64,000 nucleotides of DNA from the NCBI GenBank assembly GCA_036389295.1, contig DASVQB010000041.1:186001-250000 (forward strand), in the 5' to 3' direction. Shown here piece after piece: positions 1-9,237 of the stretch (the first letter of the stretch is position 1; every line of letters begins with the position of its first letter). Under the pieces are notes generated by a model. It saw nothing but the letters and a program-made list of their open reading frames with translations. It ran no database searches and was not told the origin of the DNA. Both the position numbers and the translations under genes were made by a program. Source of the DNA: AC-37 sp036389295 (lineage in GTDB: Bacteria; Actinomycetota; Thermoleophilia; Solirubrobacterales; Thermoleophilaceae).

Positions 1-286
1 TGCGCTCGATCTGGGCGGTCACCACGGCCACGCCGTTCTTCGGCTCGACCTTGCCGATCTTCCCGACCTCGACTCCGGCGACGCGGACCGTCTGGCCCTG
101 TCCGGGCACCACGGCCTGCGCGTCCGAGAACTCGATGTTGACCTTGAACGGCTTCTCCTCGATGAGCGGGAAGAACGGCCGCGACGCCTGCTGGGACACG
201 ATGTAGGCGGCCGTGCCGATCGCGATCAGGAAGACGATCGTGAGCGCCACGAAGTCGGCGAAGTGCTTGCGGATCGCGCGGGTCAC
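1..286 (-). CDS. Mce/MlaD family protein, 5' part only (cut by window edge)
   Basis: This is the N-terminal 95 or so residues of a fifth Mce protein; the rest lies beyond base 1. A short basic stretch is followed by one hydrophobic segment (about residues 13-30) and then the start of an MlaD domain with VRVAGVEVGKIGKV, the sequence shared by the four Mce genes upstream of it. Mce proteins are lipid-binding components of a cell-envelope lipid importer anchored by one N-terminal helix. The GTG start at 286 overlaps the previous stop as GTGA, so it is the last visible gene of the mce operon. Confidence 0.85.
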   Translation of the reverse strand, partial: MTRAIRKHFADFVALTIVFLIAIGTAAYIVSQQASRPFFPLIEEKPFKVNIEFSDAQAVVPGQGQTVRVAGVEVGKIGKVEPKNGVAVVTAQIER

Positions 287-1986
287 CTCAGCGCCTCCTC
301 CGCCTTCTCGGCGGCCGCCTTCGCCTTCTCGTCGCCCTTCGGGTAGAGCTTGCCGAGCTTCGTCGTCGCCCAGCCGGCCTTCCGGAGCTCACCCGGGTAG
401 GCCTTGATGTTCGAGTCGAGCGGGTCGGGGAGCGACTGGCCCTTGGCGGTCAGGCGCATGTACTCCTTGACCCACTCGAACTGGAGGGCCTGGTTCTTGT
501 CGGTGATCTTCGTCTTCGGCAGCGGCGGCAGAGGCAGGCCCGGCAGGACGGGGGTGCCGTTCGACAGCAAGGTCTGCGACGGCGGGCCGCCGGCGGCGTC
601 GAGGTTCGGGTTCTCCTGCGTCTCGCACGGGATGCCCGGGCGGAAGACCGGCCGGCTCTCCGGCCGGATCGGCCGGACGCCCTCGGGCGCCTTCGGGGCC
701 GAGGCGAAGAACTCCTCGCCCTCGTCCATCACGACGACGTTCGCCGGGCCCGAGCCGGTCTGCACGTGGTAGTAGGGGGTCATCGCGTCGTTGATGCGGC
801 TCTCGCCGGCGAGGCCGACGAGCCCGCGCGGGGCCTCCTCGAAGAACGCCTCGCCCGAGCCGCCCTCGAACTTCGCGAAGTCGGGGTCGTTGATCGGGGT
901 CTTCGCGAACGGTACGAGCACCTCGCTCGTGCACGCGCTGAGCGCGCGCTGGTTGTCGAGCAGCGGGATCGTCGTGTGGTTCACGCGCGCGAGGTCGGGG
1001 ATCGCGAAGCGCAGGTCGCGGGCCAGCCCGCGCAGCTCCTGGCGGCGGACCAGCAGCCTGGCCTGGGTGATGAACGGCAGCGACGCGTCGATCGTCGGGC
1101 CGGACGAGCGGACGCCCGGCAGCGCCTCGCGCGAGAAGGCGCGCAGCGAGGGCAGCGCGCCGTTCAGCGACGCGAGCGCCGGCCGGCCGACGCGGAGCGT
1201 GTCGCGCAGCGCCGGGACGCTCGCCTGGAGCGCGGCGTCGTTGCGGCCGAACGCCTCCGCGGTCGTGTTCAGGTTCACGACCAGGTCCTTCAGCACCTCG
1301 GGGTTCGCGGAGATCTCCCTGAACAGCCGCTGCTGGCCGCGCAGGACCCGCGACAGGTCGTGCTCGCGCTGGCCCAGCGTCGCCTCGTTCGCGATCGACG
1401 CGTTGCGCAGCGCCTCGGGCGCGTTCGTGAGGGAGCGGTTGTACGCCTCGGCGCCGCCGTTGCCGAGGCCCTTCACCGCGTACTCCTCGAGGAAGGTCTG
1501 GAGGTCGGTGCGGGTGTCGCGCTGGAGGGTCTGGAGGAGCTGGGAGAACTGGACCGGCGTGGCGGTCTGCTGCACCGGGATCTCGGCCCCGTCGTCGAGC
1601 GTCGGGGAGGACGGGGTGCCCGGCTGGAGGTCCACGAAGGAGTTGCCCTCGAGGAAGATCCGCGGCCGGATCTTGAGCTGGGCGTCCTTGTGGATCGGGA
1701 GCCCGGAGTCCTCGATCTCCATCTCCACGTGCGCGGCGCCGGTCCCGTCGCCGAGCGACTCGACCTTCTTGACCTTGCCGACCTCGATGCCGGCGATCCG
1801 GACCGGAGCCTTGGTCTGGAGGTTGTTGGCCGCCTCGAAGGTCGCCTTCAGCGTGAAGTGGTCCGAGAACGGGTTGTAGCGCGAGAACCCGAAGACCGAG
1901 AGGACCAGCACCACGACGAGGGCCATCAGGCCCGCCTTGAACGGGCTCATGCCGGGATCGCGCGGGTCGCGGCCGCCGCTCGCCAT
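283..1986 (-). CDS. Mce/MlaD family protein (fourth in operon)
   Basis: 567 residues. An N-terminal membrane helix (about 15-33) precedes an MlaD domain (about 40-120) with the motif VRIAGIEVGKVKKV. A long helical middle region rich in Leu, Asn and Arg and a Pro-rich C-terminal tail follow, the usual plan of actinobacterial Mce subunits. The protein would form part of the hexameric lipid-shuttling Mce complex in the envelope. The ATG start shares one base with the preceding TGA (TGATG), which implies translational coupling. The substrate (sterol, fatty acid or phospholipid) cannot be told from sequence. Confidence 0.9.
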   Translation of the reverse strand: MASGGRDPRDPGMSPFKAGLMALVVVLVLSVFGFSRYNPFSDHFTLKATFEAANNLQTKAPVRIAGIEVGKVKKVESLGDGTGAAHVEMEIEDSGLPIHKDAQLKIRPRIFLEGNSFVDLQPGTPSSPTLDDGAEIPVQQTATPVQFSQLLQTLQRDTRTDLQTFLEEYAVKGLGNGGAEAYNRSLTNAPEALRNASIANEATLGQREHDLSRVLRGQQRLFREISANPEVLKDLVVNLNTTAEAFGRNDAALQASVPALRDTLRVGRPALASLNGALPSLRAFSREALPGVRSSGPTIDASLPFITQARLLVRRQELRGLARDLRFAIPDLARVNHTTIPLLDNQRALSACTSEVLVPFAKTPINDPDFAKFEGGSGEAFFEEAPRGLVGLAGESRINDAMTPYYHVQTGSGPANVVVMDEGEEFFASAPKAPEGVRPIRPESRPVFRPGIPCETQENPNLDAAGGPPSQTLLSNGTPVLPGLPLPPLPKTKITDKNQALQFEWVKEYMRLTAKGQSLPDPLDSNIKAYPGELRKAGWATTKLGKLYPKGDEKAKAAAEKAEEALR

Positions 1987-3557
1987 CAGGGCACGTCCTT
2001 CAGGCTCTTGACGCCCGTGTAGGTCGGGCCGTACAGGAACGGCGGATTGTTGCTGACGGCCACGTGGCTGCCGCCGGCGTGCTCGGCGCTCCAGGTGTTG
2101 AACGTGCCGTCCGGATCCGGTTCGCCCGGCTCGGGCCCGTAGCGGGAGGCCGGGGGCCCCAGCGAGTCCGGGTAGCCGTACTGGCCGACGTTGCAGTTCG
2201 CGTTGCCCTGCGCGTCGATCGCCGGCGCGTACGCCTGGACGTGCGCGGTGATCAGGTTCGCGCCGGCCTTGTTCTTGGCCCCGGTCGGGTCGACGTTCGA
2301 CGGCAGGTCGGGCGGACGGTCGCCGAAGCCGGCGGTGTGGTTGTCCTGCGTGCTCGTGTCGTTCTTCAGCATGACCCGCTCGCCGGTGCCGTTGGCGGTG
2401 CCCTCGGAGATGTGGCTCGCGAGCCCGGTGAAGAAGTAGACGGTGTTGTTGCAGACCGACTGGAACGGCGACACGTAGGTGAACAGCGGGCCGGCGGTGC
2501 GCACCAGCGTCGAGAGGTCCTTGAGGCCGAGGAGCGTGGTCGGCTCCTTGGCGAGGTCGTCGAGGGCCTCGAGGACGTCGGCGGTCCGCTCGTTGAGCTC
2601 GACGCTGTCGCGCACGACCGGCGTGCCCACGCGGAAGGCCGCGTTGAGGCGCGGCAGGGCCGTCGGGAGCACGCGCGCCGCCGGCAGCAGCCGGCGCGAG
2701 AGGTCGGCGAAGTCCGCGATGAACGGCCGCTGGAAGCGGAGGCTCGCGATCGCGACGTCCTCGGTCGGCGGGCTCTTCTCGATGGTGGCCTGGAGGGCCC
2801 CGGGGTCGCGCCCGATCGCGGCGAACGTGTCGGCCATCTCGGAGAACACGCGCGCGTTGACCTCGGCGATCGGCGCCACCTGGGCCGACGTGCGGCCGAT
2901 CTGCTTGAAGAACTCGTCGAGCTGGGTGTCCGGGTCCGAGAGGTTGGCCATGACCGGGCCGAGGTATCGGAAGAACGGCGCGAGGCTCGCGATCGCCCTG
3001 TTGAAGTCGCTGCCGCGGCCGGCGAGGGCGTCGCCGAAGCCGGTGAGGGCCTCCTGCGAGTTCTGGCGGGTCTCGGTGTCGAACGTGTTCAGCAGGTCGT
3101 CGAACTCGACCGCGAACTGCGCGTTCTTCAGCGGGATCGTGTCACCGGCCCGGAACGCCTGGTCCTTGTTCTTGCCGACGGTCAGCTCGACGTACTTGAG
3201 GCCGAGCGCCGAGCGCGGCCGGACCAGGACCTCGGTGTCGGTCGGCAGCGGGTCGACGGTCTTGTCGAGCTTCATGTGGAGCAGCGCGATCGAGCGCGGC
3301 TTGCCCTGGACCGTGGTCGTGCCCGGCGTGATCTTGTCGACCACGCCGACGCGGAAGCCGCCCACGCGGACCTCGTTGCCCTCGACGAGGTTGCGTGCGC
3401 CGTCGACCTGGGCGTTCAGGTCGTAGGTCGGCACGAACGGCAGCCCCTGGTTCGCGTTGTAGGCCAGGAACACGGCGACGATCACGATCAGCGTGGTGAC
3501 CGCCCCGATGAGGACCGGGCTCGCGACGATGGAGGCTGTTCCGCGTCCGCGCGTCAT
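1986..3557 (-). CDS. Mce/MlaD family protein (third in operon)
   Basis: 523 residues from the ATG at 3557, which overlaps the upstream stop as ATGA. The same frame is open much further upstream, but that part is the shadow of the preceding mce gene and encodes only a low-complexity Arg/Pro/Ala string. The protein opens with a membrane helix (about 8-30), then an MlaD domain with VRVGGFRVGVVDKI, then a long helical region. The C-terminal part (about 380-520) is Gly/Pro/Asn-rich and has single Cys residues. It is part of the lipid importer together with its neighbours. Confidence 0.9.
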   Translation of the reverse strand: MTRGRGTASIVASPVLIGAVTTLIVIVAVFLAYNANQGLPFVPTYDLNAQVDGARNLVEGNEVRVGGFRVGVVDKITPGTTTVQGKPRSIALLHMKLDKTVDPLPTDTEVLVRPRSALGLKYVELTVGKNKDQAFRAGDTIPLKNAQFAVEFDDLLNTFDTETRQNSQEALTGFGDALAGRGSDFNRAIASLAPFFRYLGPVMANLSDPDTQLDEFFKQIGRTSAQVAPIAEVNARVFSEMADTFAAIGRDPGALQATIEKSPPTEDVAIASLRFQRPFIADFADLSRRLLPAARVLPTALPRLNAAFRVGTPVVRDSVELNERTADVLEALDDLAKEPTTLLGLKDLSTLVRTAGPLFTYVSPFQSVCNNTVYFFTGLASHISEGTANGTGERVMLKNDTSTQDNHTAGFGDRPPDLPSNVDPTGAKNKAGANLITAHVQAYAPAIDAQGNANCNVGQYGYPDSLGPPASRYGPEPGEPDPDGTFNTWSAEHAGGSHVAVSNNPPFLYGPTYTGVKSLKDVP

Positions 3558-5227
3558 GGGCTGAGGAGGAAGTCGAGCATCTGCTCCGGGGCGGGCCCGG
3601 ACGGGATCGAGGTGGGCGCGGAGCCGCCGCGGCTGCGGAGCTCGTCGACCAGCTCCTGGATCGCGGGCGGCAGGGTCACGTGCGGGACCGACGGGTCGAA
3701 CTGGCCCGGCAGCGGCAGGGCCCGCGGATCGCCGGCGCCGCGGCGCTCGCCCTTGCTCTTCGGCCGGGTCGGCTTGATCGCGGAGCGGGCCGACGCGGTC
3801 GACGGGCCGTCGAAGAAGTCCTTGACGCCGCCGTCCGGGTCGGTCGGGTCGGGGGCGGTGATGCCGGGCTGGTAGGGGCCGGTGTAGGAGTTGCAGCGCT
3901 TGCGCAGCGCCTCCTGCTCCTTGGTGCCGCCCATCTCCGGGCCGCGGAGGTCGTTCTGGAAGTCGCTGCAGCCGAGGATGTTGTGGCCGACCACGCGCAG
4001 GCTGTGGCCGATCTCGTCGAACTCGTTGACGGCCAGCGCCTGCCAGTAGACGTAGTTCAGGAGCGACTCGAAGCCGGTGAAGCCCTTGCCCTTGGCGTCC
4101 GAGTTCGGGTCCGGCGGGGGCGGGGCCGACTCGGCGGCGCGCCGGTCGGCGTCGATCGCCCGGTCGCGGTCGTCGAGCGTCTGGAGCATCTGGCGGAGCG
4201 GCTTGCCGAGCTTGGGCGCGCCGTCGGCGACCTTGCGCAGCTCGTCGATCTCCTCGCGGCTCTCGACGAACGCCTCGTTGCCGACCTTGGCGGCCTTGCC
4301 GAGCGACGCGAAGGCCGGGCGGGAGGCCTCGGCGAACGGCCCGAGCCGCGTGAAGAACTCGGTGAGGTCGGGGGCCGCCGCCTGGAGCTGCCGGAGCACC
4401 GGCGTCTGCGCGTCGGTCAGCTTGCCGAGCTCGAGCATCGTCGGCTTGAGCTCGTCGAGCAGGGTCGGGAACCGGTGGAGGCCGGCGGCCAGCGCGTCGC
4501 GCCGCGAGGCCGAGATCTCCGAGGTGCGGCCAGTCTCGGTGATCCAGCGCGCGAGCTCGCGCTTCTTGTCGTCGAGCTCGGCCACGACCGTGTCGGAGTC
4601 GGCGATGAAGTCGCGGATGATCTGCTTCTGGTTGCCGAGGATCTGGAGCACCTTGCGGGTCTCGCGCAGGCCCGGGTGGGCGCGCCTCAGGACCTCCGCG
4701 AGGTCGTCGGGCCGGCCGGCGAGCCCGGTGCCGAGCTCGGCGAGGATCAGGCGAAGCCGCTCGCGGTACGGCCGGCGCAGGACGTTGTTCACGAGGTCGG
4801 TCGGGACGGTCGAGGCGGTCCGCTGGACCGGGATCCGCTCGCCGTCGCGAAGCTTGCGCCCGTTGCCCGGCTGGCAGTCGACGTAGTACTCGCCGATCAG
4901 CGACTGCTGGCGGATCTCGCACTGGGAGTCCTCGCGGAACGACTTGAAGCCCGGCTGGGTGATCTTCGCGACCACGATCGCGCAGGTGCGCGGCGGGCCG
5001 TTCGGCTTCCGGTTCTGGCACTCCGGCCCCTTCGAGGTCTTCATCTCGGGGGTGCTGCCGGCGCGGACGCCCGCCACGCGGAAGTCGCCGCCCTCGGTCA
5101 GGCCGAACGCGTTGTCGAACGCGATCTCGATCTCCTTGCCCTTCGAGCCGGCGTCGGCGCCCGTGCCGATCACGGCGATCGCCAGGACGGCGACCAGGAC
5201 GAGGGCGGTCACGATCCGGCGGGTCAC
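3554..5227 (-). CDS. Mce/MlaD family protein (second in operon)
   Basis: 557 residues. A short hydrophobic N-terminus (about 5-25) resembles a signal anchor. The MlaD region that follows carries FRVAGVRAG and, unusually for the set, an inserted loop with two Cys residues (around 68 and 81) before the strand ITQPGFKSF. The middle is helical and charged; the C-terminus is Pro-rich. Stop and start codons overlap by four bases with both neighbours (ATGA downstream, GTGA upstream), placing it firmly in the mce operon. Confidence 0.88.
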   Translation of the reverse strand: MTRRIVTALVLVAVLAIAVIGTGADAGSKGKEIEIAFDNAFGLTEGGDFRVAGVRAGSTPEMKTSKGPECQNRKPNGPPRTCAIVVAKITQPGFKSFREDSQCEIRQQSLIGEYYVDCQPGNGRKLRDGERIPVQRTASTVPTDLVNNVLRRPYRERLRLILAELGTGLAGRPDDLAEVLRRAHPGLRETRKVLQILGNQKQIIRDFIADSDTVVAELDDKKRELARWITETGRTSEISASRRDALAAGLHRFPTLLDELKPTMLELGKLTDAQTPVLRQLQAAAPDLTEFFTRLGPFAEASRPAFASLGKAAKVGNEAFVESREEIDELRKVADGAPKLGKPLRQMLQTLDDRDRAIDADRRAAESAPPPPDPNSDAKGKGFTGFESLLNYVYWQALAVNEFDEIGHSLRVVGHNILGCSDFQNDLRGPEMGGTKEQEALRKRCNSYTGPYQPGITAPDPTDPDGGVKDFFDGPSTASARSAIKPTRPKSKGERRGAGDPRALPLPGQFDPSVPHVTLPPAIQELVDELRSRGGSAPTSIPSGPAPEQMLDFLLSP

Positions 5228-6654
5228 CGGAGCGGCCCCGTGGCTCGTGCGGACTCCGTGCAGTCGAGCTCCTTCTGCTCGGCCTCGGAGAGGACGTTCG
5301 ACCCGTCGAGCGCCGGCTCCTCGGCCGCGCCCGGGCAGCGCTTGAACTGGCCGACCCTGGCCAGGTTCGCCAGCGACTCCCCGCGCTCGGCCAGCGGGAT
5401 GAGCTGGGGGACGTTGCCGCTGGCGTCGAACACGTTGAAGACGGCGAACGCGCGCGCCATGCCGCCCTCGGCGTCGTTCGGGCCGGTCGTCGAGAAGTCG
5501 TCGAACCAGCCCATCAGCTCCGGCGTGTAGGGGCGCCCGCGCGCGACGATCGGCGTGGCGGCCTTCAGCGCCTCGGTGGTGGCCGGGAACGAGCCGGGCA
5601 CCTCGCCGACGCTCTTCTTGCCGCCTCCGAAGTCGACGGTCCGGCTCTTCTCGTCGAGCGCCGCGGAGGCGAGCGCCGGGAACGACTCCTGGAGGTTGAA
5701 GAGGTCGTTGTCGCGGCCGGGCTTCAGCACGACGTCCGCGAGGTCGCGGACCGTCGGCTTGGCGTCGTTGGCGAGCGGGCGGAGCTGGTCGAGGAACGGC
5801 TGGAGCTTCTTCGCCACCGGCTTCGACGCCGTCACGAGCGGGTCGACGTCGTCGAGCGCCGAGCGCAGGTTCAGGAACGTCGTGTTCGACTGCCGCATGA
5901 AGTCGGGCAGCCGCGCGATCGACTCGGCCAGCGCGGCGCGCTCGTTGCCGAGCGCGTTGAAGGTCCTGTTCGCGTTGCCGACGAGCGCGGACAGCTCGTC
6001 GCGCTTCTCGGCGAGCGCGGTGACGAGCTTCGAGCTGTCGCCGAGGAAGCGGGCGAGCAGCGGGGAGTCGCGGTTCAGCTCGTTGAACAGCTTGCTCGAG
6101 GTGGAGAGCGCCGGGTTCAGGTAGCGGAAGACGGCCCGCTGCTGCTCCTCCTTGCCGCTGTACTGGGCGGCCGAGTTGCGGAAGAACTGGGAGAGGGCGT
6201 TGCGCGTCTTGGGGTCGAGGGTGTTGAAGAGCTGGTCGAGGTCGACCGAGGTGGTCGTCTTGGTGACGGGGATCGTGCCGCCGTCGTCGATCGTCTTGCC
6301 GCTGCGCTTGTTGCCGGGCGGGAGCTGGAGCTCGACGTAGCGGTTGGCGACGCCGGAGAGCGAGGCCTGGCGGACCACCGCCTGCGTGCCCGCCGGGAGC
6401 GGGTCGTACTCGTCGTCGATCGTCATCTTCACCCGGGCCTGGCCCGTGTCGGTGAGCTCGATGCCGTCGACCGAGCCAGTCGGCGTGCCGCCGATCGTGA
6501 CCGCGTTGCCCTTCACGAGCTGCGATCCGTTCTCGAACACGGCGTCGACGTTGTAGCCCCCTCCGCCGCCGAACAGGAGGAAGGCAACGATCACGATCGC
6601 GGCAACGACGGCACCGATCGCGGCAACGCGTCCCGCAACGCTCACAGATCGCAT
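5224..6654 (-). CDS. Mce/MlaD family protein (first in operon)
   Basis: 476 residues from the ATG at 6654. A GTG at 6690 would add 12 residues, but the ATG has a strong purine-rich ribosome site (GGGAGGAG) about 13 bases upstream, so I prefer it. A membrane helix (about 8-28) precedes an MlaD domain with VTIGGTPTGSVDGI. The residues after it form a long helical region. This is the promoter-proximal gene of the cluster. The two YrbE permease genes that normally precede mce genes are not upstream: the next gene on that side is an unrelated DUF4235 protein. Confidence 0.87.
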   Translation of the reverse strand: MRSVSVAGRVAAIGAVVAAIVIVAFLLFGGGGGYNVDAVFENGSQLVKGNAVTIGGTPTGSVDGIELTDTGQARVKMTIDDEYDPLPAGTQAVVRQASLSGVANRYVELQLPPGNKRSGKTIDDGGTIPVTKTTTSVDLDQLFNTLDPKTRNALSQFFRNSAAQYSGKEEQQRAVFRYLNPALSTSSKLFNELNRDSPLLARFLGDSSKLVTALAEKRDELSALVGNANRTFNALGNERAALAESIARLPDFMRQSNTTFLNLRSALDDVDPLVTASKPVAKKLQPFLDQLRPLANDAKPTVRDLADVVLKPGRDNDLFNLQESFPALASAALDEKSRTVDFGGGKKSVGEVPGSFPATTEALKAATPIVARGRPYTPELMGWFDDFSTTGPNDAEGGMARAFAVFNVFDASGNVPQLIPLAERGESLANLARVGQFKRCPGAAEEPALDGSNVLSEAEQKELDCTESARATGPLR

Positions 6655-6794
6655 CCGGTGCCCTGGTCTCCTCCCGAGCCGTTCGTCCACTGCGCCGTTC
6701 GACGGGGGGCCGTTCGGCGAGGGGCTACAGGGCGCGGAAATCTACAGGAAAGAGACGAAGCTTTGCGGCACTTTCGTTGGGCTGGAGAGAAACG

Positions 6795-6832
6795 CTGTTA
6801 AGCCCGTGTTGAGACGGCTAACAGAGGGTTAG
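6795..6832. promoter_or_regulatory. Inverted repeats upstream of the mce operon (candidate operator)
   Basis: Within the 197-base gap before the first mce gene, CTGTTAAGCC (6795-6804) faces GGCTAACAG (6816-6824), pairing with one bulged base. The right arm overlaps a second dyad, CTAAC (6818-6822) with GTTAG (6828-6832). There is no T-run, so a terminator for the DUF4235 gene is unlikely. A repressor site for the mce operon is possible. No convincing -35/-10 pair was found. Confidence 0.35.
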
Positions 6833-6851
6833 CGGGCGGCTCCGCCGGGCC

Positions 6852-7127
6852 TCACTCGGGGTCCGGCTCCTCCTCGCCCGGCCAGCTTCCCGTGATGCCC
6901 GCGAACGCGTTGCGCGAGCCGCGGTCGACGACCGCGCGGGTGGCCTTGAACACGGCCCCCTCGAGGGCGGCCGCGGCGACGACCTTGCCCCACGTGGCGT
7001 AGCGGTGCTCGGGCTGCGGCGGCTCGCGGTCGTCGACGACGCCCCAGAGCTGCTCGAACAGCTTCTTGCCGACGAAGCCGGCGATCAGGCCGCCGGCCAC
7101 GCTGAACGGTATGAACAGGAGCTTCAC
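6852..7127 (-). CDS. DUF4235 family small membrane protein
   Basis: 91 residues from a GTG at 7127, chosen because everything upstream in the same frame is antisense to the YihY gene. The N-terminus has a hydrophobic segment (about 3-20, IPFSVAGGLIAGFVGKK) and a second one (about 50-65, KVVAAAALEGAVF). It ends in an acidic tail. The layout matches the actinobacterial DUF4235 family, whose function is unknown. It is divergent from the YihY pair with 43 bases between start codons. Confidence 0.75.
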   Translation of the reverse strand: MKLLFIPFSVAGGLIAGFVGKKLFEQLWGVVDDREPPQPEHRYATWGKVVAAAALEGAVFKATRAVVDRGSRNAFAGITGSWPGEEEPDPE

Positions 7128-7170
7128 GTGCCGAACGTTACCCGGGCCGCGGCTCGGGTACCCGGAGTGC

Positions 7171-8265
7171 ATGACCAAGCAGGAGACAACCCAGGCACCG
7201 GAGCACCCGGGGCAGCTCGAGGGCCGCTCCCTCGTCGCCACCCTCAAGCGGACCGTCAAGGAGTTCCAGGCCGACAACCTCACCGACTGGGCCGCGGCGC
7301 TCACCTACTACGCGATCCTCTCGATCTTCCCGGCCCTGATCGTGCTCGTCTCGATCCTCGGGCTCGTCGGCACCTCGGCAACCCAGCCGCTGCTCGACAA
7401 CCTCGCGACGGTCGCCCCCGGCCCGGCGCAGGAGATCTTCACGAGCGCGATCCAGAACCTCCAGTCGAGCCGCGGCGCGGCGGGCGTGCTGGCGATCGTC
7501 GGCATCGCGGGCGCGCTGTGGTCGGCGTCCGGCTACGTGGCGGCGTTCATGCGCGCGTCCAACTCGATCTACGAGGTCGAGGAGGGCCGGCCGATCTGGA
7601 AGACCGCCCCGGTGCGGCTCGGCGTGACGCTCGCGCTGGTGATCGGGTCGCTGGTCACCGCGGTGGCGGTCGTGTTCACCGGCGGGCTCGCCAAGCAGGC
7701 CGGCAACGTGCTCGGCCTCGGCGACACCGCGCTCACCGTCTGGAGCATCGCGAAGTGGCCGGTGCTGCTCGTGCTCGTGAGCCTCCTGTTCGCGCTGCTC
7801 TACTGGGCCGCCCCGAACGTCCGCCAGCCGGGCTTCCGCTGGATCAGCCCCGGCGGCGTCTTCGCCGTGCTGGTCTGGGTAGTCGCCTCCGCGGCGTTCG
7901 CCCTGTACGTGACGAGCTTCGCGTCCTACAACAAGACCTACGGCGCGCTCGGCGGGGTCGTGGTGTTCCTCGTCTGGCTGTGGATCTCGAACATCGCGGT
8001 GCTGCTCGGGGCCGAGCTGAACGCGGAGCTCGAGCGCAGCCGCCAGATCGAGGCGGGCATGCCGCCCGACCGCGAGCCGTTCCTCGAGCCGCGCGACACG
8101 AGGAAGATGGACGACCCGCCCGAGACGGCGGGCCTCGGCGACGGCGAGGCGGCGGGCGACGCGGACGCGGCGGGCGAGGGCTCGCAGCGCCGCTTCGTCC
8201 CCGGGCGCGCGCGCGAGGAGACGGGTGCGCCCTCCGCGGGCGCGCCGTCCGCCCGCGACGCCTGA
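7171..8265 (+). CDS. YihY/BrkB (UPF0761) family inner-membrane protein, copy 1
   Basis: 364 residues from the ATG at 7171. The family signature is clear: DWAAALTYYAILSIFPALI near the N-terminus, GYVAAFMRASNSIYEVEEG in the middle and a conserved SYNKTYG stretch before the last helix. Six membrane segments are predicted by eye. The C-terminal 75 residues are a charged, Ala/Asp/Arg-rich cytoplasmic tail. The family has no firmly established function despite old annotations as a ribonuclease or virulence factor. The next gene is a paralogue 12 bases downstream. Confidence 0.9.
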   Translation: MTKQETTQAPEHPGQLEGRSLVATLKRTVKEFQADNLTDWAAALTYYAILSIFPALIVLVSILGLVGTSATQPLLDNLATVAPGPAQEIFTSAIQNLQSSRGAAGVLAIVGIAGALWSASGYVAAFMRASNSIYEVEEGRPIWKTAPVRLGVTLALVIGSLVTAVAVVFTGGLAKQAGNVLGLGDTALTVWSIAKWPVLLVLVSLLFALLYWAAPNVRQPGFRWISPGGVFAVLVWVVASAAFALYVTSFASYNKTYGALGGVVVFLVWLWISNIAVLLGAELNAELERSRQIEAGMPPDREPFLEPRDTRKMDDPPETAGLGDGEAAGDADAAGEGSQRRFVPGRAREETGAPSAGAPSARDA

Positions 8266-8277
8266 GCCGCCGGCCCG

Positions 8278-9222
8278 GTGGCCCGCTCGGACGCGCCCGA
8301 GCGGGCGCCGGACTCCCCGACCGAGCTGGGCGGCCGCTCCTGGTGGGCGATCCTCAAGCGCACGATCGGCGAGTTCCAGGACGACCGCCTGACCGACTGG
8401 GCGGCGGCCCTCACCTACTACGGCGTCCTGTCGCTCTTCCCGATGCTGATCGTGCTGGTCGCGCTCCTCGGGGTCGTGGGCGAGGAGGGCACGATCGACA
8501 GCCTGATCGCCTCGTTCCAGCAGGCGGGCATGGGCGGCTTCGCCGACGACGTGGAGGCGCCGCTCCGCGGCGTGGTCGAGAACAAGGGCGGCGCGGGCGC
8601 GCTGCTCGGGTTCGGCCTGCTCGGCGCGCTGTGGTCCGCCTCCGGCTACGTCGGGGCCTTCACGCGCGCGGCGAACACGATCTACGAGGTCGAGGAGGGC
8701 CGTCCGTTCTGGAAGCTGCGGCCGCTCCAGGTCCTGATGACGCTCGTGATGGTGCTGCTCGTCGCGCTGGTCGCCCTGGCGATCGTGCTCACGGGCTCGC
8801 TGGCCGAGGCGATCGGTGACGCGATCGGCCTCGGCGACTCCGCCGTCGCCGTCTGGAGCATCGCCAAGTGGCCGGCGATGCTCGCGATCGTCATGACCAC
8901 CTTCGCGCTCCTCTACTACGTCGCGCCGAACGTGCGCCAGCCCCGCTTCCGCTGGGTCACGCCGGGCGGGGTCCTCGCGGTGCTCCTGTGGGTCGCGGCG
9001 TCCGCGGCGTTCGCGCTCTACGTGGCCAACTTCGGCTCCTACAACAAGACCTACGGGACGCTGGGAGGCGCGATCTCGTTCCTGGTCTGGCTCTGGCTCA
9101 CCAACCTCGCCCTGCTGCTGGGCGCCGAGTTCGACTCCGAGCTCGAGCGCGAGCGCGAGCTCGAGGCCGGCCTCCCGGCCGAGGAGGAGCTCCAGCTGCC
9201 GCCGCGCGAGGCGGCGTCCTAG
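8278..9222 (+). CDS. YihY/BrkB (UPF0761) family inner-membrane protein, copy 2
   Basis: 314 residues from a GTG at 8278. It is closely related to the gene just upstream, sharing DWAAALTYY, SASGYV.AF.RA.N.IYEVEEGRP.WK and FGSYNKTYG, but the loop after the second helix and the C-terminal tail differ and the tail is much shorter. The pair is a tandem duplication, probably co-transcribed. The two divergent periplasmic loops suggest functional specialisation. Nothing in the sequence shows the substrate or partner. Confidence 0.9.
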   Translation: MARSDAPERAPDSPTELGGRSWWAILKRTIGEFQDDRLTDWAAALTYYGVLSLFPMLIVLVALLGVVGEEGTIDSLIASFQQAGMGGFADDVEAPLRGVVENKGGAGALLGFGLLGALWSASGYVGAFTRAANTIYEVEEGRPFWKLRPLQVLMTLVMVLLVALVALAIVLTGSLAEAIGDAIGLGDSAVAVWSIAKWPAMLAIVMTTFALLYYVAPNVRQPRFRWVTPGGVLAVLLWVAASAAFALYVANFGSYNKTYGTLGGAISFLVWLWLTNLALLLGAEFDSELERERELEAGLPAEEELQLPPREAAS

Positions 9223-9237
9223 AGGCCGCGCCGCGCC

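Noticed and set aside
3558..5021. An open frame continuous with the third mce gene that would make a 1011-residue protein
   Set aside because: The upstream part encodes only Arg/Pro/Ala-rich low-complexity sequence and lies over a clear mce gene in another frame; the real start is the ATG at 3557 that overlaps the previous stop.
6795..6832. Rho-independent terminator
   Set aside because: The stem is imperfect, lacks a T-run and lies upstream of both flanking genes' ends rather than after a stop codon.
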